Assembly (NCBI GenBank): GCA_002344355.1
Contig: DDTN01000020.1
Coordinates: forward strand, 1-32,010
DNA: 32,010 bases
DNA from: Proteobacteria bacterium UBA2363
GTDB taxonomy: Bacteria; Pseudomonadota; Gammaproteobacteria; Xanthomonadales; UBA2363
Direction of reading: 5' to 3'
The notes below the pieces were generated by a model. That model was not told the origin of the DNA. It made no database searches and saw only the letters and a list, made by a program, of their open reading frames with translations. The first letter of the stretch is position 1, and the number at the start of each line of letters is the position of its first letter. This document shows positions 22,654-30,634 of the stretch, in pieces. A program made the translations under genes and the position numbers.

Positions 22654-23925
22654 TCACACCTCGAGGTCCAGGTCGGGAAGGTACTGGCGGCGCCGGCAAT
22701 GCGGCTTGGTCAGCAGCAACTGGACGTCGCCCAGCGCGCGCTCCAGGAAGCCGCCCTCGCAGTAGGCCAGGTAGAACACCCACATCCTGCAGAAGTGCCC
22801 GTCGTAGCCGAGCGCCCGCGCCTGCACCTGGCTGGCGCAGAAGCGCTCGCGCCAGGCGCGCAGGGTCAGGGCATAGCTCGGACCGATGTCCTCGAGGTTG
22901 TACAGCTTGAGGTCGGTGCTGCGGGCGACCGCCTGCATGACCGGCGCCAGCGCCGGGATGAAGCTGCCCGGGAAGATGTGCTTCTTGATGAAGTCCAGGG
23001 TGCGCAGGGCGCGCTTGTAGCGATGCTCCTCGATGGTGATCGCCTGGATCAGCGCCATGCCGTCGGGCTTGAGCAGGGAGGAGACCTTGGCCATGTAGGT
23101 GTCCAGGAAGCCGGCGCCGACCGCCTCGATCATCTCGATCGAGACCAGCTTGTCGTAGCGCCCCTCGAGGTCGCGGTAGTCGCGCAGCAGGACCTCGACG
23201 CGGTCGCCCAGGCCCGCCTGGCGCACCCGCTCGCTGGCCAGCGCATGCTGTTCCCTGGAGATCGTCGTGGTGGTCACCCGGCAGCCGTGGCGGCTGGCGG
23301 CGTGGATCGCGAAGCCGCCCCAGCCGGTGCCGATCTCGACGACGTGGTCGTCCGGGCCCAGGTCCAGCTTGGCGCAGATGCGCTCGAGCTTCCGCGTCGA
23401 CGCCTCGGCCAGCGACTCGCCCTGGCGCGCGTAGATCGCCGACGAGTACATCAGGCCGTCGTCGAGGAACAGCGAGAACAGCCGGTTGCCGAGGTCGTAG
23501 TGGGCGGCAATGTTGCGGCGGCTGCCGGCGCGGGTGTTGCGCCGGCCCGGGGACATGCGCTCCCACAGCCAGCCGGCCAGCCGGGCCAGGCCGCCGTCCA
23601 TGCGGTCGAGCAGGTCGCGGTTGCGGACCAGCAGGCGCACCAGCGCGACCAGGTCGTCGCAGTCCCAGTCGCCGTCGGCATAGCTCTCGGCGGCGCCGAT
23701 GCTGCCGCCCAGCGCCAGGGCGCGCCAGGCGGCCGGCCGGCGGATGGTCACCCGGACATGCAGCGGATCGTCGCCATCGGCCTGCCCGAGCCGCTGTTCG
23801 TGTCCGTCCTCGACCAGGGTCAGGCAACCCTCGTGCAGGGCCGAGAGTGTGGCCAGGACCCGGCCGCGCAGCAGGCCGGGCCGGGGCTGGGCCGAGGCGG
23901 GGGCGAGTTGGGAATCGACGCTCAT
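22654..23925 (-). CDS. CFA-synthase-like fatty-acid methyltransferase
   Basis: A 423-residue methyltransferase that uses SAM on unsaturated phospholipid acyl chains. Its N-terminal region (about 20-130) is the substrate-binding part of this family. The SAM fold starts with VVEIGTGWGGFAIHAA (195-210) and includes VSIEMIEAVG. Against E. coli CFA synthase three ligand positions differ: the Cys becomes S162 (YSSAIY), the His becomes Q294 (LIQAIT), and the residue after the Glu is Ala; E267 and Y351 are kept. I recall the same Gln in other DUF1365-linked enzymes, some of which make methylated rather than cyclopropane fatty acids (UfaM-type). So cyclopropane formation is doubtful. The ATG at 23925 overlaps the DUF1365 stop as ATGA. 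Confidence 0.87.
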   Translation of the reverse strand: MSVDSQLAPASAQPRPGLLRGRVLATLSALHEGCLTLVEDGHEQRLGQADGDDPLHVRVTIRRPAAWRALALGGSIGAAESYADGDWDCDDLVALVRLLVRNRDLLDRMDGGLARLAGWLWERMSPGRRNTRAGSRRNIAAHYDLGNRLFSLFLDDGLMYSSAIYARQGESLAEASTRKLERICAKLDLGPDDHVVEIGTGWGGFAIHAASRHGCRVTTTTISREQHALASERVRQAGLGDRVEVLLRDYRDLEGRYDKLVSIEMIEAVGAGFLDTYMAKVSSLLKPDGMALIQAITIEEHRYKRALRTLDFIKKHIFPGSFIPALAPVMQAVARSTDLKLYNLEDIGPSYALTLRAWRERFCASQVQARALGYDGHFCRMWVFYLAYCEGGFLERALGDVQLLLTKPHCRRRQYLPDLDLEV

Positions 23926-24707
23926 CGGGGACTGTCCGGGGTGGCGCCGTGGCGCGGGTGGGGATGGAAGCGGTTGCCCTTGAGCCAGAGCCGCAGCGCC
24001 TGCCAGTAGATGCCGACCAGGACGCGCGCGGTCATCAGGGGGAAGCGCCAGACCAGCCGGTCCAGGGCGCGCGCGGTCGCCTCGCGGCGGGACAGGACCA
24101 GGGTCGCATCGAAGCTGCGGCCGTCGCGCCCGGCGACGTCCATGTGCACTCGAAGCCCGGTCCCGGGTGCCTCGAACGCCCAGCGGTAGCGACGGTCCAT
24201 CGGCAGGAAGGGGGAGACATGGAAGCGCTTGTCGAACTCGAAGTGCAGGGCCCGGCCCCGGCGGCTGCCGTCCCGGCAGTCCAGGACGTAGACGTGGCGC
24301 TCGTTCCACGGGGTGTTGGTGATCTCGGCCACGATGGCGGCCAAGCCTGCGCCGTCCTCCGTGAAGCAGTAGTAGAAGCTGACCGGGTTGAAGCACAGCC
24401 CGAAATAGCGGGCATGGGTGAGCATGCGCACCGGACCCCCGGGGCGCGCCCCGAGCGCCGCCTCGACGCGGTCGCGCACCGCCTCGGCCAGGGGGCGGTC
24501 GTGGGGCGCCAGGTAGTCGGCGCGGCGGACCTGGGCCGGGCGCCGCCCGCCGACCGACCACAGCCGGGTGCCGGCGAACAGCGCGGGCAGCTCGTCGAGG
24601 TCCAGGTAGAGCATCGCCAGGCGGTAGCGGAACGCGTGCGCCCTGCCCTCGTGCCGGCGGTGGCGGACCCAGCCTTCGTAGATGGCGCTGTTGCGGACCG
24701 CGGACAT
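23922..24707 (-). CDS. DUF1365 family protein
   Basis: A 261-residue protein of DUF1365, a family of unknown reaction nearly always encoded beside a CFA-type methyltransferase. Recognisable parts: a His-rich start (WVRHRRHEGRAHAFRYRLAMLYLDLDEL), the signature ARYFGLCFNPVSFYYCF (about 100-116) and ITNTPWNERHVYVL. A C-terminal basic region (RLWLKGNRFHPHPRHG) may contact membranes. It is the first gene of the five-gene operon; usually a flavin amine oxidase or NAD(P)-binding protein stands before it, but none is present. The start ATG 24707 has no Shine-Dalgarno sequence (seven C's precede it), and a GACAAT hexamer ends just seven bases upstream, so the mRNA may be leaderless. The HNH gene diverges 113 bases away. 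Confidence 0.88.
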   Translation of the reverse strand: MSAVRNSAIYEGWVRHRRHEGRAHAFRYRLAMLYLDLDELPALFAGTRLWSVGGRRPAQVRRADYLAPHDRPLAEAVRDRVEAALGARPGGPVRMLTHARYFGLCFNPVSFYYCFTEDGAGLAAIVAEITNTPWNERHVYVLDCRDGSRRGRALHFEFDKRFHVSPFLPMDRRYRWAFEAPGTGLRVHMDVAGRDGRSFDATLVLSRREATARALDRLVWRFPLMTARVLVGIYWQALRLWLKGNRFHPHPRHGATPDSPR

Positions 24708-24819
24708 GGGGGGGATTGTCGGCGCCGCTCCGTGCAGGCCGTGCGATGGTCCGGCGACCCGGTGGGAAGCGCAACGAATCCCGGCTATGCTCGCGCCATC
24801 GCAGGATCGGAGTGCCGGG

Positions 24820-25398
24820 ATGCCGGTGTACGACCTCAACGCGACACGGGTGCTCTCGCTGGACGTCAGCGGCCGCATCCTCGACTGGATCAGCTGGCAG
24901 GATGCGGTCTGCCTGTACGTGCGCGACGCCGTCGCCTGGACCGTCGGCGACCCCTGCCTGGTGGTGCGCGGCGGCCACAGCCGGCGGACCGGCCAGCGCA
25001 GCCTGATCGAGCTCCACGCCATCGTCGCCGGCCGCGGCCAGGCCCGCGCCGGCGGCGGCAAGCTGGCGCCGGCGCTCACCAACGCCGCCCTGTTCGCCCG
25101 CGACCGGCACCTTTGCCTGTACTGCGGTGGCCACTTCCCCCGCCTCGGCCTGACCCGGGACCATGTCGTGCCCCTGTCCCGGGGCGGCCGCGACCTGTGG
25201 GAGAACGTGGTCAGCGCCTGCGTCCCCTGCAATGCCCGCAAGGGCTCGCGCACCCCGGGCCAGGCCGGCATGCCCCTGCTGGCCGTGCCCTACCGGCCGA
25301 GCTGGGTCGAGCACCTGATCCTGTCCAACCGCAACATCCTCGCCGACCAGATGGAGTTCCTGGTCTCGCACCTGCCACGCGAGCGGCGCTGCGCCTGA
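24820..25398 (+). CDS. HNH endonuclease family protein
   Basis: A 192-residue protein with a complete HNH zinc-type motif in its C-terminal half: C99-x-x-C102 (LCLYCGG), D114-H115 (RDHVVPLSRGG), N129 and C134-x-x-C137 (ACVPCNARKG). The first two cysteine pairs would hold zinc; D/H and N form the beta-beta-alpha metal active site. The N-terminal half (MPVYDLNATRVLSLDVSGRILDWISWQDAVCLYVRDAVAW) is shared by many chromosomal stand-alone HNH proteins of unknown role. No restriction methylase, phage or mobile gene lies nearby, so a DNA repair or processing role seems more likely than restriction, which is inference. The ATG at 24820 has GGAG seven bases upstream. It is divergent from the lipid operon. 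Confidence 0.88.
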   Translation: MPVYDLNATRVLSLDVSGRILDWISWQDAVCLYVRDAVAWTVGDPCLVVRGGHSRRTGQRSLIELHAIVAGRGQARAGGGKLAPALTNAALFARDRHLCLYCGGHFPRLGLTRDHVVPLSRGGRDLWENVVSACVPCNARKGSRTPGQAGMPLLAVPYRPSWVEHLILSNRNILADQMEFLVSHLPRERRCA

Positions 25399-25428
25399 GC
25401 CGCGGCCGACCGCCCGCCCGGCACGCGC

Positions 25429-25457
25429 TTGCCGCGGCCGGGGGGCTGCCCGACAAT
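25429..25457 (+). promoter_or_regulatory. candidate sigma-70 promoter of dxs
   Basis: TTGCCG (25429-25434) and GACAAT (25452-25457) lie exactly 17 bases apart, each with four of six consensus matches. The -10 ends nine bases before the dxs ATG, so transcription should begin only two to four bases upstream of it, giving a leaderless or nearly leaderless mRNA. No Shine-Dalgarno sequence fits before the ATG, in agreement. Confidence 0.5.
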
Positions 25458-25466
25458 GGCCGGCCC

Positions 25467-27371
25467 ATGATCGACGCCTCCCGCTACCCCCTGCTGTCGC
25501 GGATCGACGGCCCGGCCGACCTGCGCCGGCTGCCGGAATCCGACCTGGTCGCCGTCGCCGGCGAGCTGCGCGACTACCTGATCGAATCGGTGTCGCAGTC
25601 GGGCGGCCATTTCGGCGCCGGCCTGGGCGTGGTCGAGCTCACCGTGGCCCTGCACTACCTGTACGACACGCCCGAGGACCGCCTGGTCTGGGACGTCGGC
25701 CACCAGTGCTACCCGCACAAGATCCTCACCGGCCGCCGCGACCGCATCGGCACGATCAAGCGCAAGGACGGCCTGGCGCCGTTCCCGCGCCGCGAGGAGA
25801 GCGAGTACGACACCCTCGGCGTCGGCCACTCCTCGACCTCGATCTCGGCCGCCCTGGGCATGGCGATCGCCAGCGCGCGCAAGGGCGAGTCCCGGCGCAC
25901 GGTGGCGGTCATCGGCGACGGCGCGATGACCGCCGGCATGGCCTTCGAGGCGCTCAACCACGGCGGCGACCTGGAGCCCGAGCCGGACATCCTGGTGATC
26001 CTCAACGACAACCAGATGTCGATCTCCGAGAACGTCGGCGCGCTGACCAAGATCCTGGCGCGGCTGATGAGCAACCGCACCCTGGTGCAGATGCGCGAGC
26101 GCACCAAGCGCTCGCTGCGCCGCGGTTCCTGGCTGTGGCGCTTCCTGCGCCGCTGGGAGGAGCACTGGAAGGGCATGTTCGTGCCCTCGACCCTGTTCGA
26201 GGAGTTCGGCTTCCACTACACCGGCCCGGTCGACGGCCACGACCTGCCCGGCCTGCTGCATACGCTGGGCACGGTCAAGGAGCTGCGCGGCCCGCAGCTG
26301 GTGCACGTGATCACCCGCAAGGGCAAGGGCTACGGCCAGGCCGAGGCGGACCAGATCGAGTACCACGCGGTGTCGCCGTTCGACCCGCGGCGCGGCGTGG
26401 TCAAGAAGCCCGGCCCGGCGCGGCCGACCTATACCCAGGTGTTCGGCGACTGGCTGTGCGACATGGCCGCCGCCGACGCCCGGCTGCTCGCGATCACCCC
26501 GGCGATGCGCGAAGGCTCCGGCCTGGTCCGCTTCTCGCGCGAGTTCCCGGACCGCTACTTCGACGTCGGCATCGCCGAGCAGCACAGCGTGACCCTGGCC
26601 GCCGGCATGGCGATCGAGGGCGGCAAACCGGTGGTGGCGATCTACTCGACCTTCCTGCAACGCGCCTACGACCAGCTCATCCACGACGTCGCCCTGCAGG
26701 GCCTGGACGTGCTGTTCGCGATCGACCGCGCCGGCGTGGTCGGGCCCGACGGCGCCACCCATGCCGGCAGCTTCGACCTCAGCTACCTGCGCTGCATCCC
26801 GGGCATGGTGGTGATGGCCCCGGCCGACGAGGCCGAGTGCCGGCGCATGCTGAGCACCGGCTTCCTGCACGAGGGACCGGCGGCGGTGCGCTACCCGCGC
26901 GGCACCGGGCCCGGCGTCGCCCTGGGCGCCGATCTCGACCCGATCGAGATCGGCAGGGCCGAACGCCGGCGCGCCGGCGGCGGCATCGCCCTGCTCGCCT
27001 TCGGCGCCCTGCTGGAGCCGGCGCTCGCGGTCGGCGACGAGCTCGACGCGACCGTCGTCAACATGCGCTTCGTGAAGCCGCTGGACGAGTCGCTGGTGCT
27101 GGAGCTGGCGCGCAGCCATCCGGCGCTGGTGACGCTGGAGGACAACGCGGTCGCCGGCGGCGCCGGCGCCTCCGTGCTGGAGCTGCTGGCGCGTGAGGGC
27201 CTGGCGACGCCGGTGCTGGTGCTGGGCCTGCCCGACGCCTTCCTGGAGCACGCCGCCCGCGAGGAGCTGCTGGCCGAATGCGGCCTCGACGCCGCCGGCA
27301 TCAAGGCCGCGATCCTCAAGCGCTGGCCGCAGCTGCCCGCCCTGGCGGTGGGGCGCGCCGCCGCGGGCTGA
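25467..27371 (+). CDS. dxs: 1-deoxy-D-xylulose-5-phosphate synthase
   Basis: A 634-residue DXS, first enzyme of the MEP isoprenoid pathway: it joins pyruvate and glyceraldehyde-3-phosphate to DXP using thiamine diphosphate and Mg2+. Visible parts: H48 in QSGGHFGAGLGVVELTVALH, the ThDP motif G150-D-G (VIGDGAMTAG) ending in N180-D-N, and VDGHDLPGLL. The second half has DVGIAEQHSVTLAAGMA with the catalytic glutamate, FAIDRAGVVGPDGATHAG, and a C-terminal transketolase domain (VNMRFVKPLDESLVLELA). The length is normal. The ATG at 25467 begins MIDASRYPLLSRID; the longer upstream frame includes the HNH gene region in another reading and is not used. Expression probably starts from the promoter at 25429. 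No ispA or xseB is adjacent. Confidence 0.97.
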   Translation: MIDASRYPLLSRIDGPADLRRLPESDLVAVAGELRDYLIESVSQSGGHFGAGLGVVELTVALHYLYDTPEDRLVWDVGHQCYPHKILTGRRDRIGTIKRKDGLAPFPRREESEYDTLGVGHSSTSISAALGMAIASARKGESRRTVAVIGDGAMTAGMAFEALNHGGDLEPEPDILVILNDNQMSISENVGALTKILARLMSNRTLVQMRERTKRSLRRGSWLWRFLRRWEEHWKGMFVPSTLFEEFGFHYTGPVDGHDLPGLLHTLGTVKELRGPQLVHVITRKGKGYGQAEADQIEYHAVSPFDPRRGVVKKPGPARPTYTQVFGDWLCDMAAADARLLAITPAMREGSGLVRFSREFPDRYFDVGIAEQHSVTLAAGMAIEGGKPVVAIYSTFLQRAYDQLIHDVALQGLDVLFAIDRAGVVGPDGATHAGSFDLSYLRCIPGMVVMAPADEAECRRMLSTGFLHEGPAAVRYPRGTGPGVALGADLDPIEIGRAERRRAGGGIALLAFGALLEPALAVGDELDATVVNMRFVKPLDESLVLELARSHPALVTLEDNAVAGGAGASVLELLAREGLATPVLVLGLPDAFLEHAAREELLAECGLDAAGIKAAILKRWPQLPALAVGRAAAG

Positions 27372-27407
27372 GCGGCCGGCCGCACTGATCCGGCGCTGCG
27401 ACCGCGA

Positions 27408-27430
27408 CCGGGGAACGGGGACCGGAGACT
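27408..27430. repeat. short heptamer repeat remnant
   Basis: GACCGGGGAACGGGGACCGGAGACT on the plus strand contains two to three GGGGACC-like heptamers between the convergent ends of dxs and prmC. It is much shorter than the arrays at 6128 and 31866 but has the same unit. Confidence 0.6.
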
Positions 27431-27526
27431 ACCCGACCGCGCCCGGCTGTCGGCAGGAACGCAGCGAACCGCTCCCGGGCTTGGCCGGGCAGACTGCCTG
27501 ATCGGTGCCGCGCGCGGGCCCGGCCG

Positions 27527-28396
27527 TCAGCGGCTCCAGGCGCCGGGGCGGCGACCCAGGGTGACCCGCTCCCGCCCTTCCAGGTCGCGGGCGGTCGCGA
27601 CCTCGGCGAACCCGGCCGCCGTCATCAGGGCACGCACCGCGGCGCCCTGCTCCATGCCGTGCTCGAGCAGCAGCCAGCCGTCCGGCTCCAGGTGCCGGGG
27701 CGCGGCGCCGACGATGTCCCGGATGGCGTCGAGGCCGTCGCGGCCGGCGATCAGCGCGCGCACCGGTTCGTGGCGAAGGTCGCCCTCGCGCAGGTGGCGG
27801 TCGCCGGCGGCCAGGTAGGGCGGGTTGCCGACCACCAGGTCGAACGGCCGCTCGTGGCGCAGCGCCGCGAACCAGTCGCTGCGCAGCGGGCGGACCCGGT
27901 CGTCCAGGCCCAGGCGCCGGGCGTTGTCGGCGGCCACCGCAAGCGCCGCCTCGCTGTTGTCGATGGCCAGCACCGTGCAGCGCGGCCGTTCGCGGGCCAG
28001 CGCCAGGGCGATCGCGCCCGAGCCGGTGCCGAGGTCGGCGATCCGGCCGGGGCGGTCCAGGGGCAGTCTCTCCAGGGCCAGCTCGACCAGGCGCTCGGTG
28101 TCGGCGCGCGGCACCAGCACATCGGGGGTCACCCGCAGGGACAGCGACCAGAACTCCCGGGTGCCGGTCAGGTAGGCGACCGGCATGCCGACCCGGCGCC
28201 GCGCCAGGCAGTCGCGGAAGCGCGAGCGTGCGGCGGCGTCCACCGGATCGTCGCCGTGGGCGCGCAACCAGGCGCGGCTGTGGCCCAGGACGTGGGCAAG
28301 CAGGACGTCGACCTCGGCGGCGCCTTCCGGCCCGCGCAGCACCAGCAGGCCCTCGCGGCGCAGGTCGTCGACGCTGCTGGCGGCGGGCTCGGTCAT
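27527..28396 (-). CDS. prmC: PrmC (HemK) release-factor glutamine methyltransferase
   Basis: A 289-residue methyltransferase that methylates the glutamine of the GGQ motif in RF1 and RF2. The N-terminal helical domain (1-85) binds release factor; VLVPRADTE (93-101) stands where homologues have PRPETE. SAM motif I is IADLGTGSGAIALALARE (119-136), acidic loop AIDNSEAAL, and the catalytic NPPY is at 191-194 (VVGNPPYLAAGDRH). The length is normal. prfA, its usual neighbour in many bacteria, is absent; the gene is alone and convergent with dxs. The ATG at 28396 has only a weak GGA. An 18-bp inverted repeat lies 26 bases upstream and would be in the leader if transcription starts at the CACACT of 28470-28475. 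Confidence 0.94.
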   Translation of the reverse strand: MTEPAASSVDDLRREGLLVLRGPEGAAEVDVLLAHVLGHSRAWLRAHGDDPVDAAARSRFRDCLARRRVGMPVAYLTGTREFWSLSLRVTPDVLVPRADTERLVELALERLPLDRPGRIADLGTGSGAIALALARERPRCTVLAIDNSEAALAVAADNARRLGLDDRVRPLRSDWFAALRHERPFDLVVGNPPYLAAGDRHLREGDLRHEPVRALIAGRDGLDAIRDIVGAAPRHLEPDGWLLLEHGMEQGAAVRALMTAAGFAEVATARDLEGRERVTLGRRPGAWSR

Positions 28397-28422
28397 GGCG
28401 GCGTCCGGTAGCGGAGGATTCG

Positions 28423-28461
28423 CCCGTTCGCCGGGGCCGGAAGCCGGCCCCGGCGAACGGG
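28423..28461. repeat. 18-bp perfect inverted repeat upstream of prmC
   Basis: CCCGTTCGCCGGGGCCGG (28423-28440) and its exact complement (28444-28461) flank a three-base AAG spacer. It lies between divergent genes, 26 bases from the prmC start and about 170 from the DUF885 gene. No T run follows on either strand, so a simple terminator is unlikely. It could be a leader hairpin, a protein-binding palindrome or an insulating element. Confidence 0.8.
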
Positions 28462-28630
28462 ACGGCCCTAGTGTGCTGCCAGGCGGCCCGCGCTGTCACG
28501 ACCACCGCCGCGCCCGGCCCGGTCGCCAGGCCGGCGCCGGACTGCGGCGGGCCGAGCCGGGCGTGTCGACGGACGGTCCGCGGAGGCTTCAAGATCATCG
28601 ATCCTGCCTGCATCCTCCCCGGAGCCCGCC

Positions 28631-30466
28631 ATGCCCGTTCGTCCCTTGCTGCCGTTCGCCTGCCTGGTGCTGGCAGTCGCCACAGGCTGCGCCCGCCCTG
28701 CCGGCGACGCCGCGCCCGCCACCCCGGCCGGCGACGCCGGCCGCACGACGACCGCCGCCGCGGCGACCAGCCCGGCCGAACTCGGCGCCCTGTTCGAGCA
28801 GTACTTCGAGGAGTCGCTCGAGCTCAACCCGCTGATGGCGACCCAGCTCGGCGACCGTCGCTACAACGACCGCCTGCCCAACATGCTTGGGCCCGAGCAC
28901 CGGCAGGCCCAGAAGGCGTTCGCCGAGCGCTGGCTGGAGCGGATGCGCGCGATCGACGCCGATTCCCTGGCCGGCCAGGACCGGCTCAGCCTGGACATGT
29001 TCGTCCGCGCCCGCGAGCGCGACATCGAGTCGCACCGCTTCCCCTCGCACCTGCAGCCGGTCAACCAGTTCTACAACCTGGCCTCGATGTTCGCGATGCT
29101 GGGCTCGGGCACCAACGCCCAGCCGTTCCAGAGCGTCGAGGACTACGACAACTGGCTGGCCCGGCTACAGCGCTTTCCGGTGCTGATCGACCAGGCGATC
29201 GCCAATATGCGCGAGGGCATCGCCAGCGGCGTCGTGCAGCCGCGCGTGCTGATGGAGAAGGCAGTGCCGCAGATCCGCGCGCACGTCGTCGACGCCGTCG
29301 AGGACAGCGTGTTCTGGCGGCCGGTCGCCAACATGCCCGCCAGCATCGAAGGCGCTGAGCGCGAGCGGCTGACCGCGGCGATGCGCGAGACCCTCGCCGG
29401 CACGGTGATCCCCACCTATGCGCGCCTGGCCGCCTTCATCGACGACGAGTACATGCCCGCGGCCCGCGACACCGTCGGCATGTGGGACCTGCCGGACGGT
29501 CGCGCGTGGTACGCCTTCCAGGTCCGCAACATCACCACCACCGACCTGAGCCCCGAGCAGATCCACCAGATCGGCCTGGACGAGGTCGCGCGCATCCTGG
29601 CGCGCATGGACGAGGTCCGCGAGCGGGTCGGCTTCACCGGCAGCCGCGAGGAGTTCTTCGCGTTCACCGGCAGCGACAAGCGCTTCTTCTTCGACACCGA
29701 GGCCGAGCTGCTCGCCGGCTACGAGGCGATGCGCGAGGTGATCGGGCCGCGCCTGGACCGGCTGTTCGACACCAAGCCCAAGGCCGGCTTCGAGATCCGC
29801 GCGGTGGAGCCGTTCCGCGCCGCCTCGGCCTCCGCCGCCTCGTACCAGCGACCCAGCGAGGACGGCACCCGGCCGGGCGTGTTCTACGTCAACACCGCCA
29901 ACCTGCATGCCCGGCCGAGCTGGGCGATGATGGCGCTGTACCTGCACGAGGCCGAGCCCGGCCACCACTACCAGCTCGCCCTGCAGCAGGAGCTGCCCGA
30001 GCTGCCGCGGTTCCGGCGCTTCGGCGGCTACACCGCCTACAGCGAGGGCTGGGGCCTGTACGCGGAATCGCTGGGCGAGGAGCTGGACGCCTACGAGGAC
30101 CCCTATGCCTGGTACGGCCGCCTGGCGGCCGAGCTGTGGCGCTCGATCCGCCTGGTCGCCGACACCGGCCTGCACCACCTGGGCTGGACGCGCGAGCAGA
30201 CGCTGGAGTACATGCGCGCGCATTCCCCCGAGCCGGAGGAGCGCATGGTCGCCGAGGCCGAGCGCTTCATGGCGATCCCCGGCCAGGCGCTGGCCTACAA
30301 GATCGGCGAGCTGAAGATCCGCGAGCTGCGCACGCGCGCCGAACAGGCCCTGGGCGAGCGCTTCGACGTGCGCGCCTTCCACACCCAGGTGCTGGAGGAC
30401 GGCGCCCTGCCGCTGGACACGCTGGAGGCCAAGATCGACCGCTGGATCGCCGCCCAGGGCGGCTGA
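28631..30466 (+). CDS. DUF885 family lipoprotein, putative metallopeptidase
   Basis: A 611-residue protein of the DUF885 family. The N-terminus is a lipoprotein signal (CLVLAVATGC20), followed by an Ala/Thr/Pro-rich spacer, so it is membrane-anchored and extracytoplasmic. The body (about 45-605) is mainly helical, with SPAELGALFEQYFEESLELNPLMATQLGDRRYND at the start. A gluzincin-like H439-E-A-E-P-G-H445-H is the likely zinc site and E472 (YSEGWGLYAE) the third ligand; this HExxxGHH motif is typical of DUF885. Members are thought to be peptidases but activity is generally undemonstrated. The length fits the family. The ATG at 28631 has GGAG seven bases upstream. A hairpin lies at 30484-30510, 17 bases after the stop. 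No operon partner is seen. Confidence 0.88.
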   Translation: MPVRPLLPFACLVLAVATGCARPAGDAAPATPAGDAGRTTTAAAATSPAELGALFEQYFEESLELNPLMATQLGDRRYNDRLPNMLGPEHRQAQKAFAERWLERMRAIDADSLAGQDRLSLDMFVRARERDIESHRFPSHLQPVNQFYNLASMFAMLGSGTNAQPFQSVEDYDNWLARLQRFPVLIDQAIANMREGIASGVVQPRVLMEKAVPQIRAHVVDAVEDSVFWRPVANMPASIEGAERERLTAAMRETLAGTVIPTYARLAAFIDDEYMPAARDTVGMWDLPDGRAWYAFQVRNITTTDLSPEQIHQIGLDEVARILARMDEVRERVGFTGSREEFFAFTGSDKRFFFDTEAELLAGYEAMREVIGPRLDRLFDTKPKAGFEIRAVEPFRAASASAASYQRPSEDGTRPGVFYVNTANLHARPSWAMMALYLHEAEPGHHYQLALQQELPELPRFRRFGGYTAYSEGWGLYAESLGEELDAYEDPYAWYGRLAAELWRSIRLVADTGLHHLGWTREQTLEYMRAHSPEPEERMVAEAERFMAIPGQALAYKIGELKIRELRTRAEQALGERFDVRAFHTQVLEDGALPLDTLEAKIDRWIAAQGG

Positions 30467-30483
30467 GCGCCCGACCCGACCGC

Positions 30484-30510
30484 GCCGTGCGCCGGCCACC
30501 GGCGCACGGC
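30484..30510 (+). terminator. hairpin after the DUF885 gene
   Basis: GCCGTGCGCCGG and CCGGCGCACGGC form a perfect 12-bp stem with a CCA loop, 17 bases after the DUF885 stop codon. There is no T run, like the other strong GC hairpins at gene ends here (9593-9623). Confidence 0.5.
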
Positions 30511-30634
30511 CTGCCGGCCGGCGCCGGCGCGCCTGGCCTTCCGTACCGCTTCGCCCCCCAGCCGCGACGCCGCGCTGACACACGCGGGCGGCTTCCTGCG
30601 CCAGGAGAGTCGACTCCGGCCTGGAACGACGTCC

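Noticed and set aside
24820..25398. HNH gene as part of a defence or restriction system
   Set aside because: No methyltransferase, specificity, phage or toxin partner lies beside it; the neighbours are lipid and isoprenoid genes.
23847..25466. Upstream extension of the dxs frame
   Set aside because: The frame stays open through the HNH gene and into the DUF1365/CFA region but gives no DXS homology; the promoter and the normal N-terminus place the start at 25467.
27372..27383. GCGGCCGGCCGC palindrome directly after dxs as terminator or operator
   Set aside because: It is self-complementary without a loop, so a hairpin has only four stem pairs; palindromes of G/C are common at this composition.
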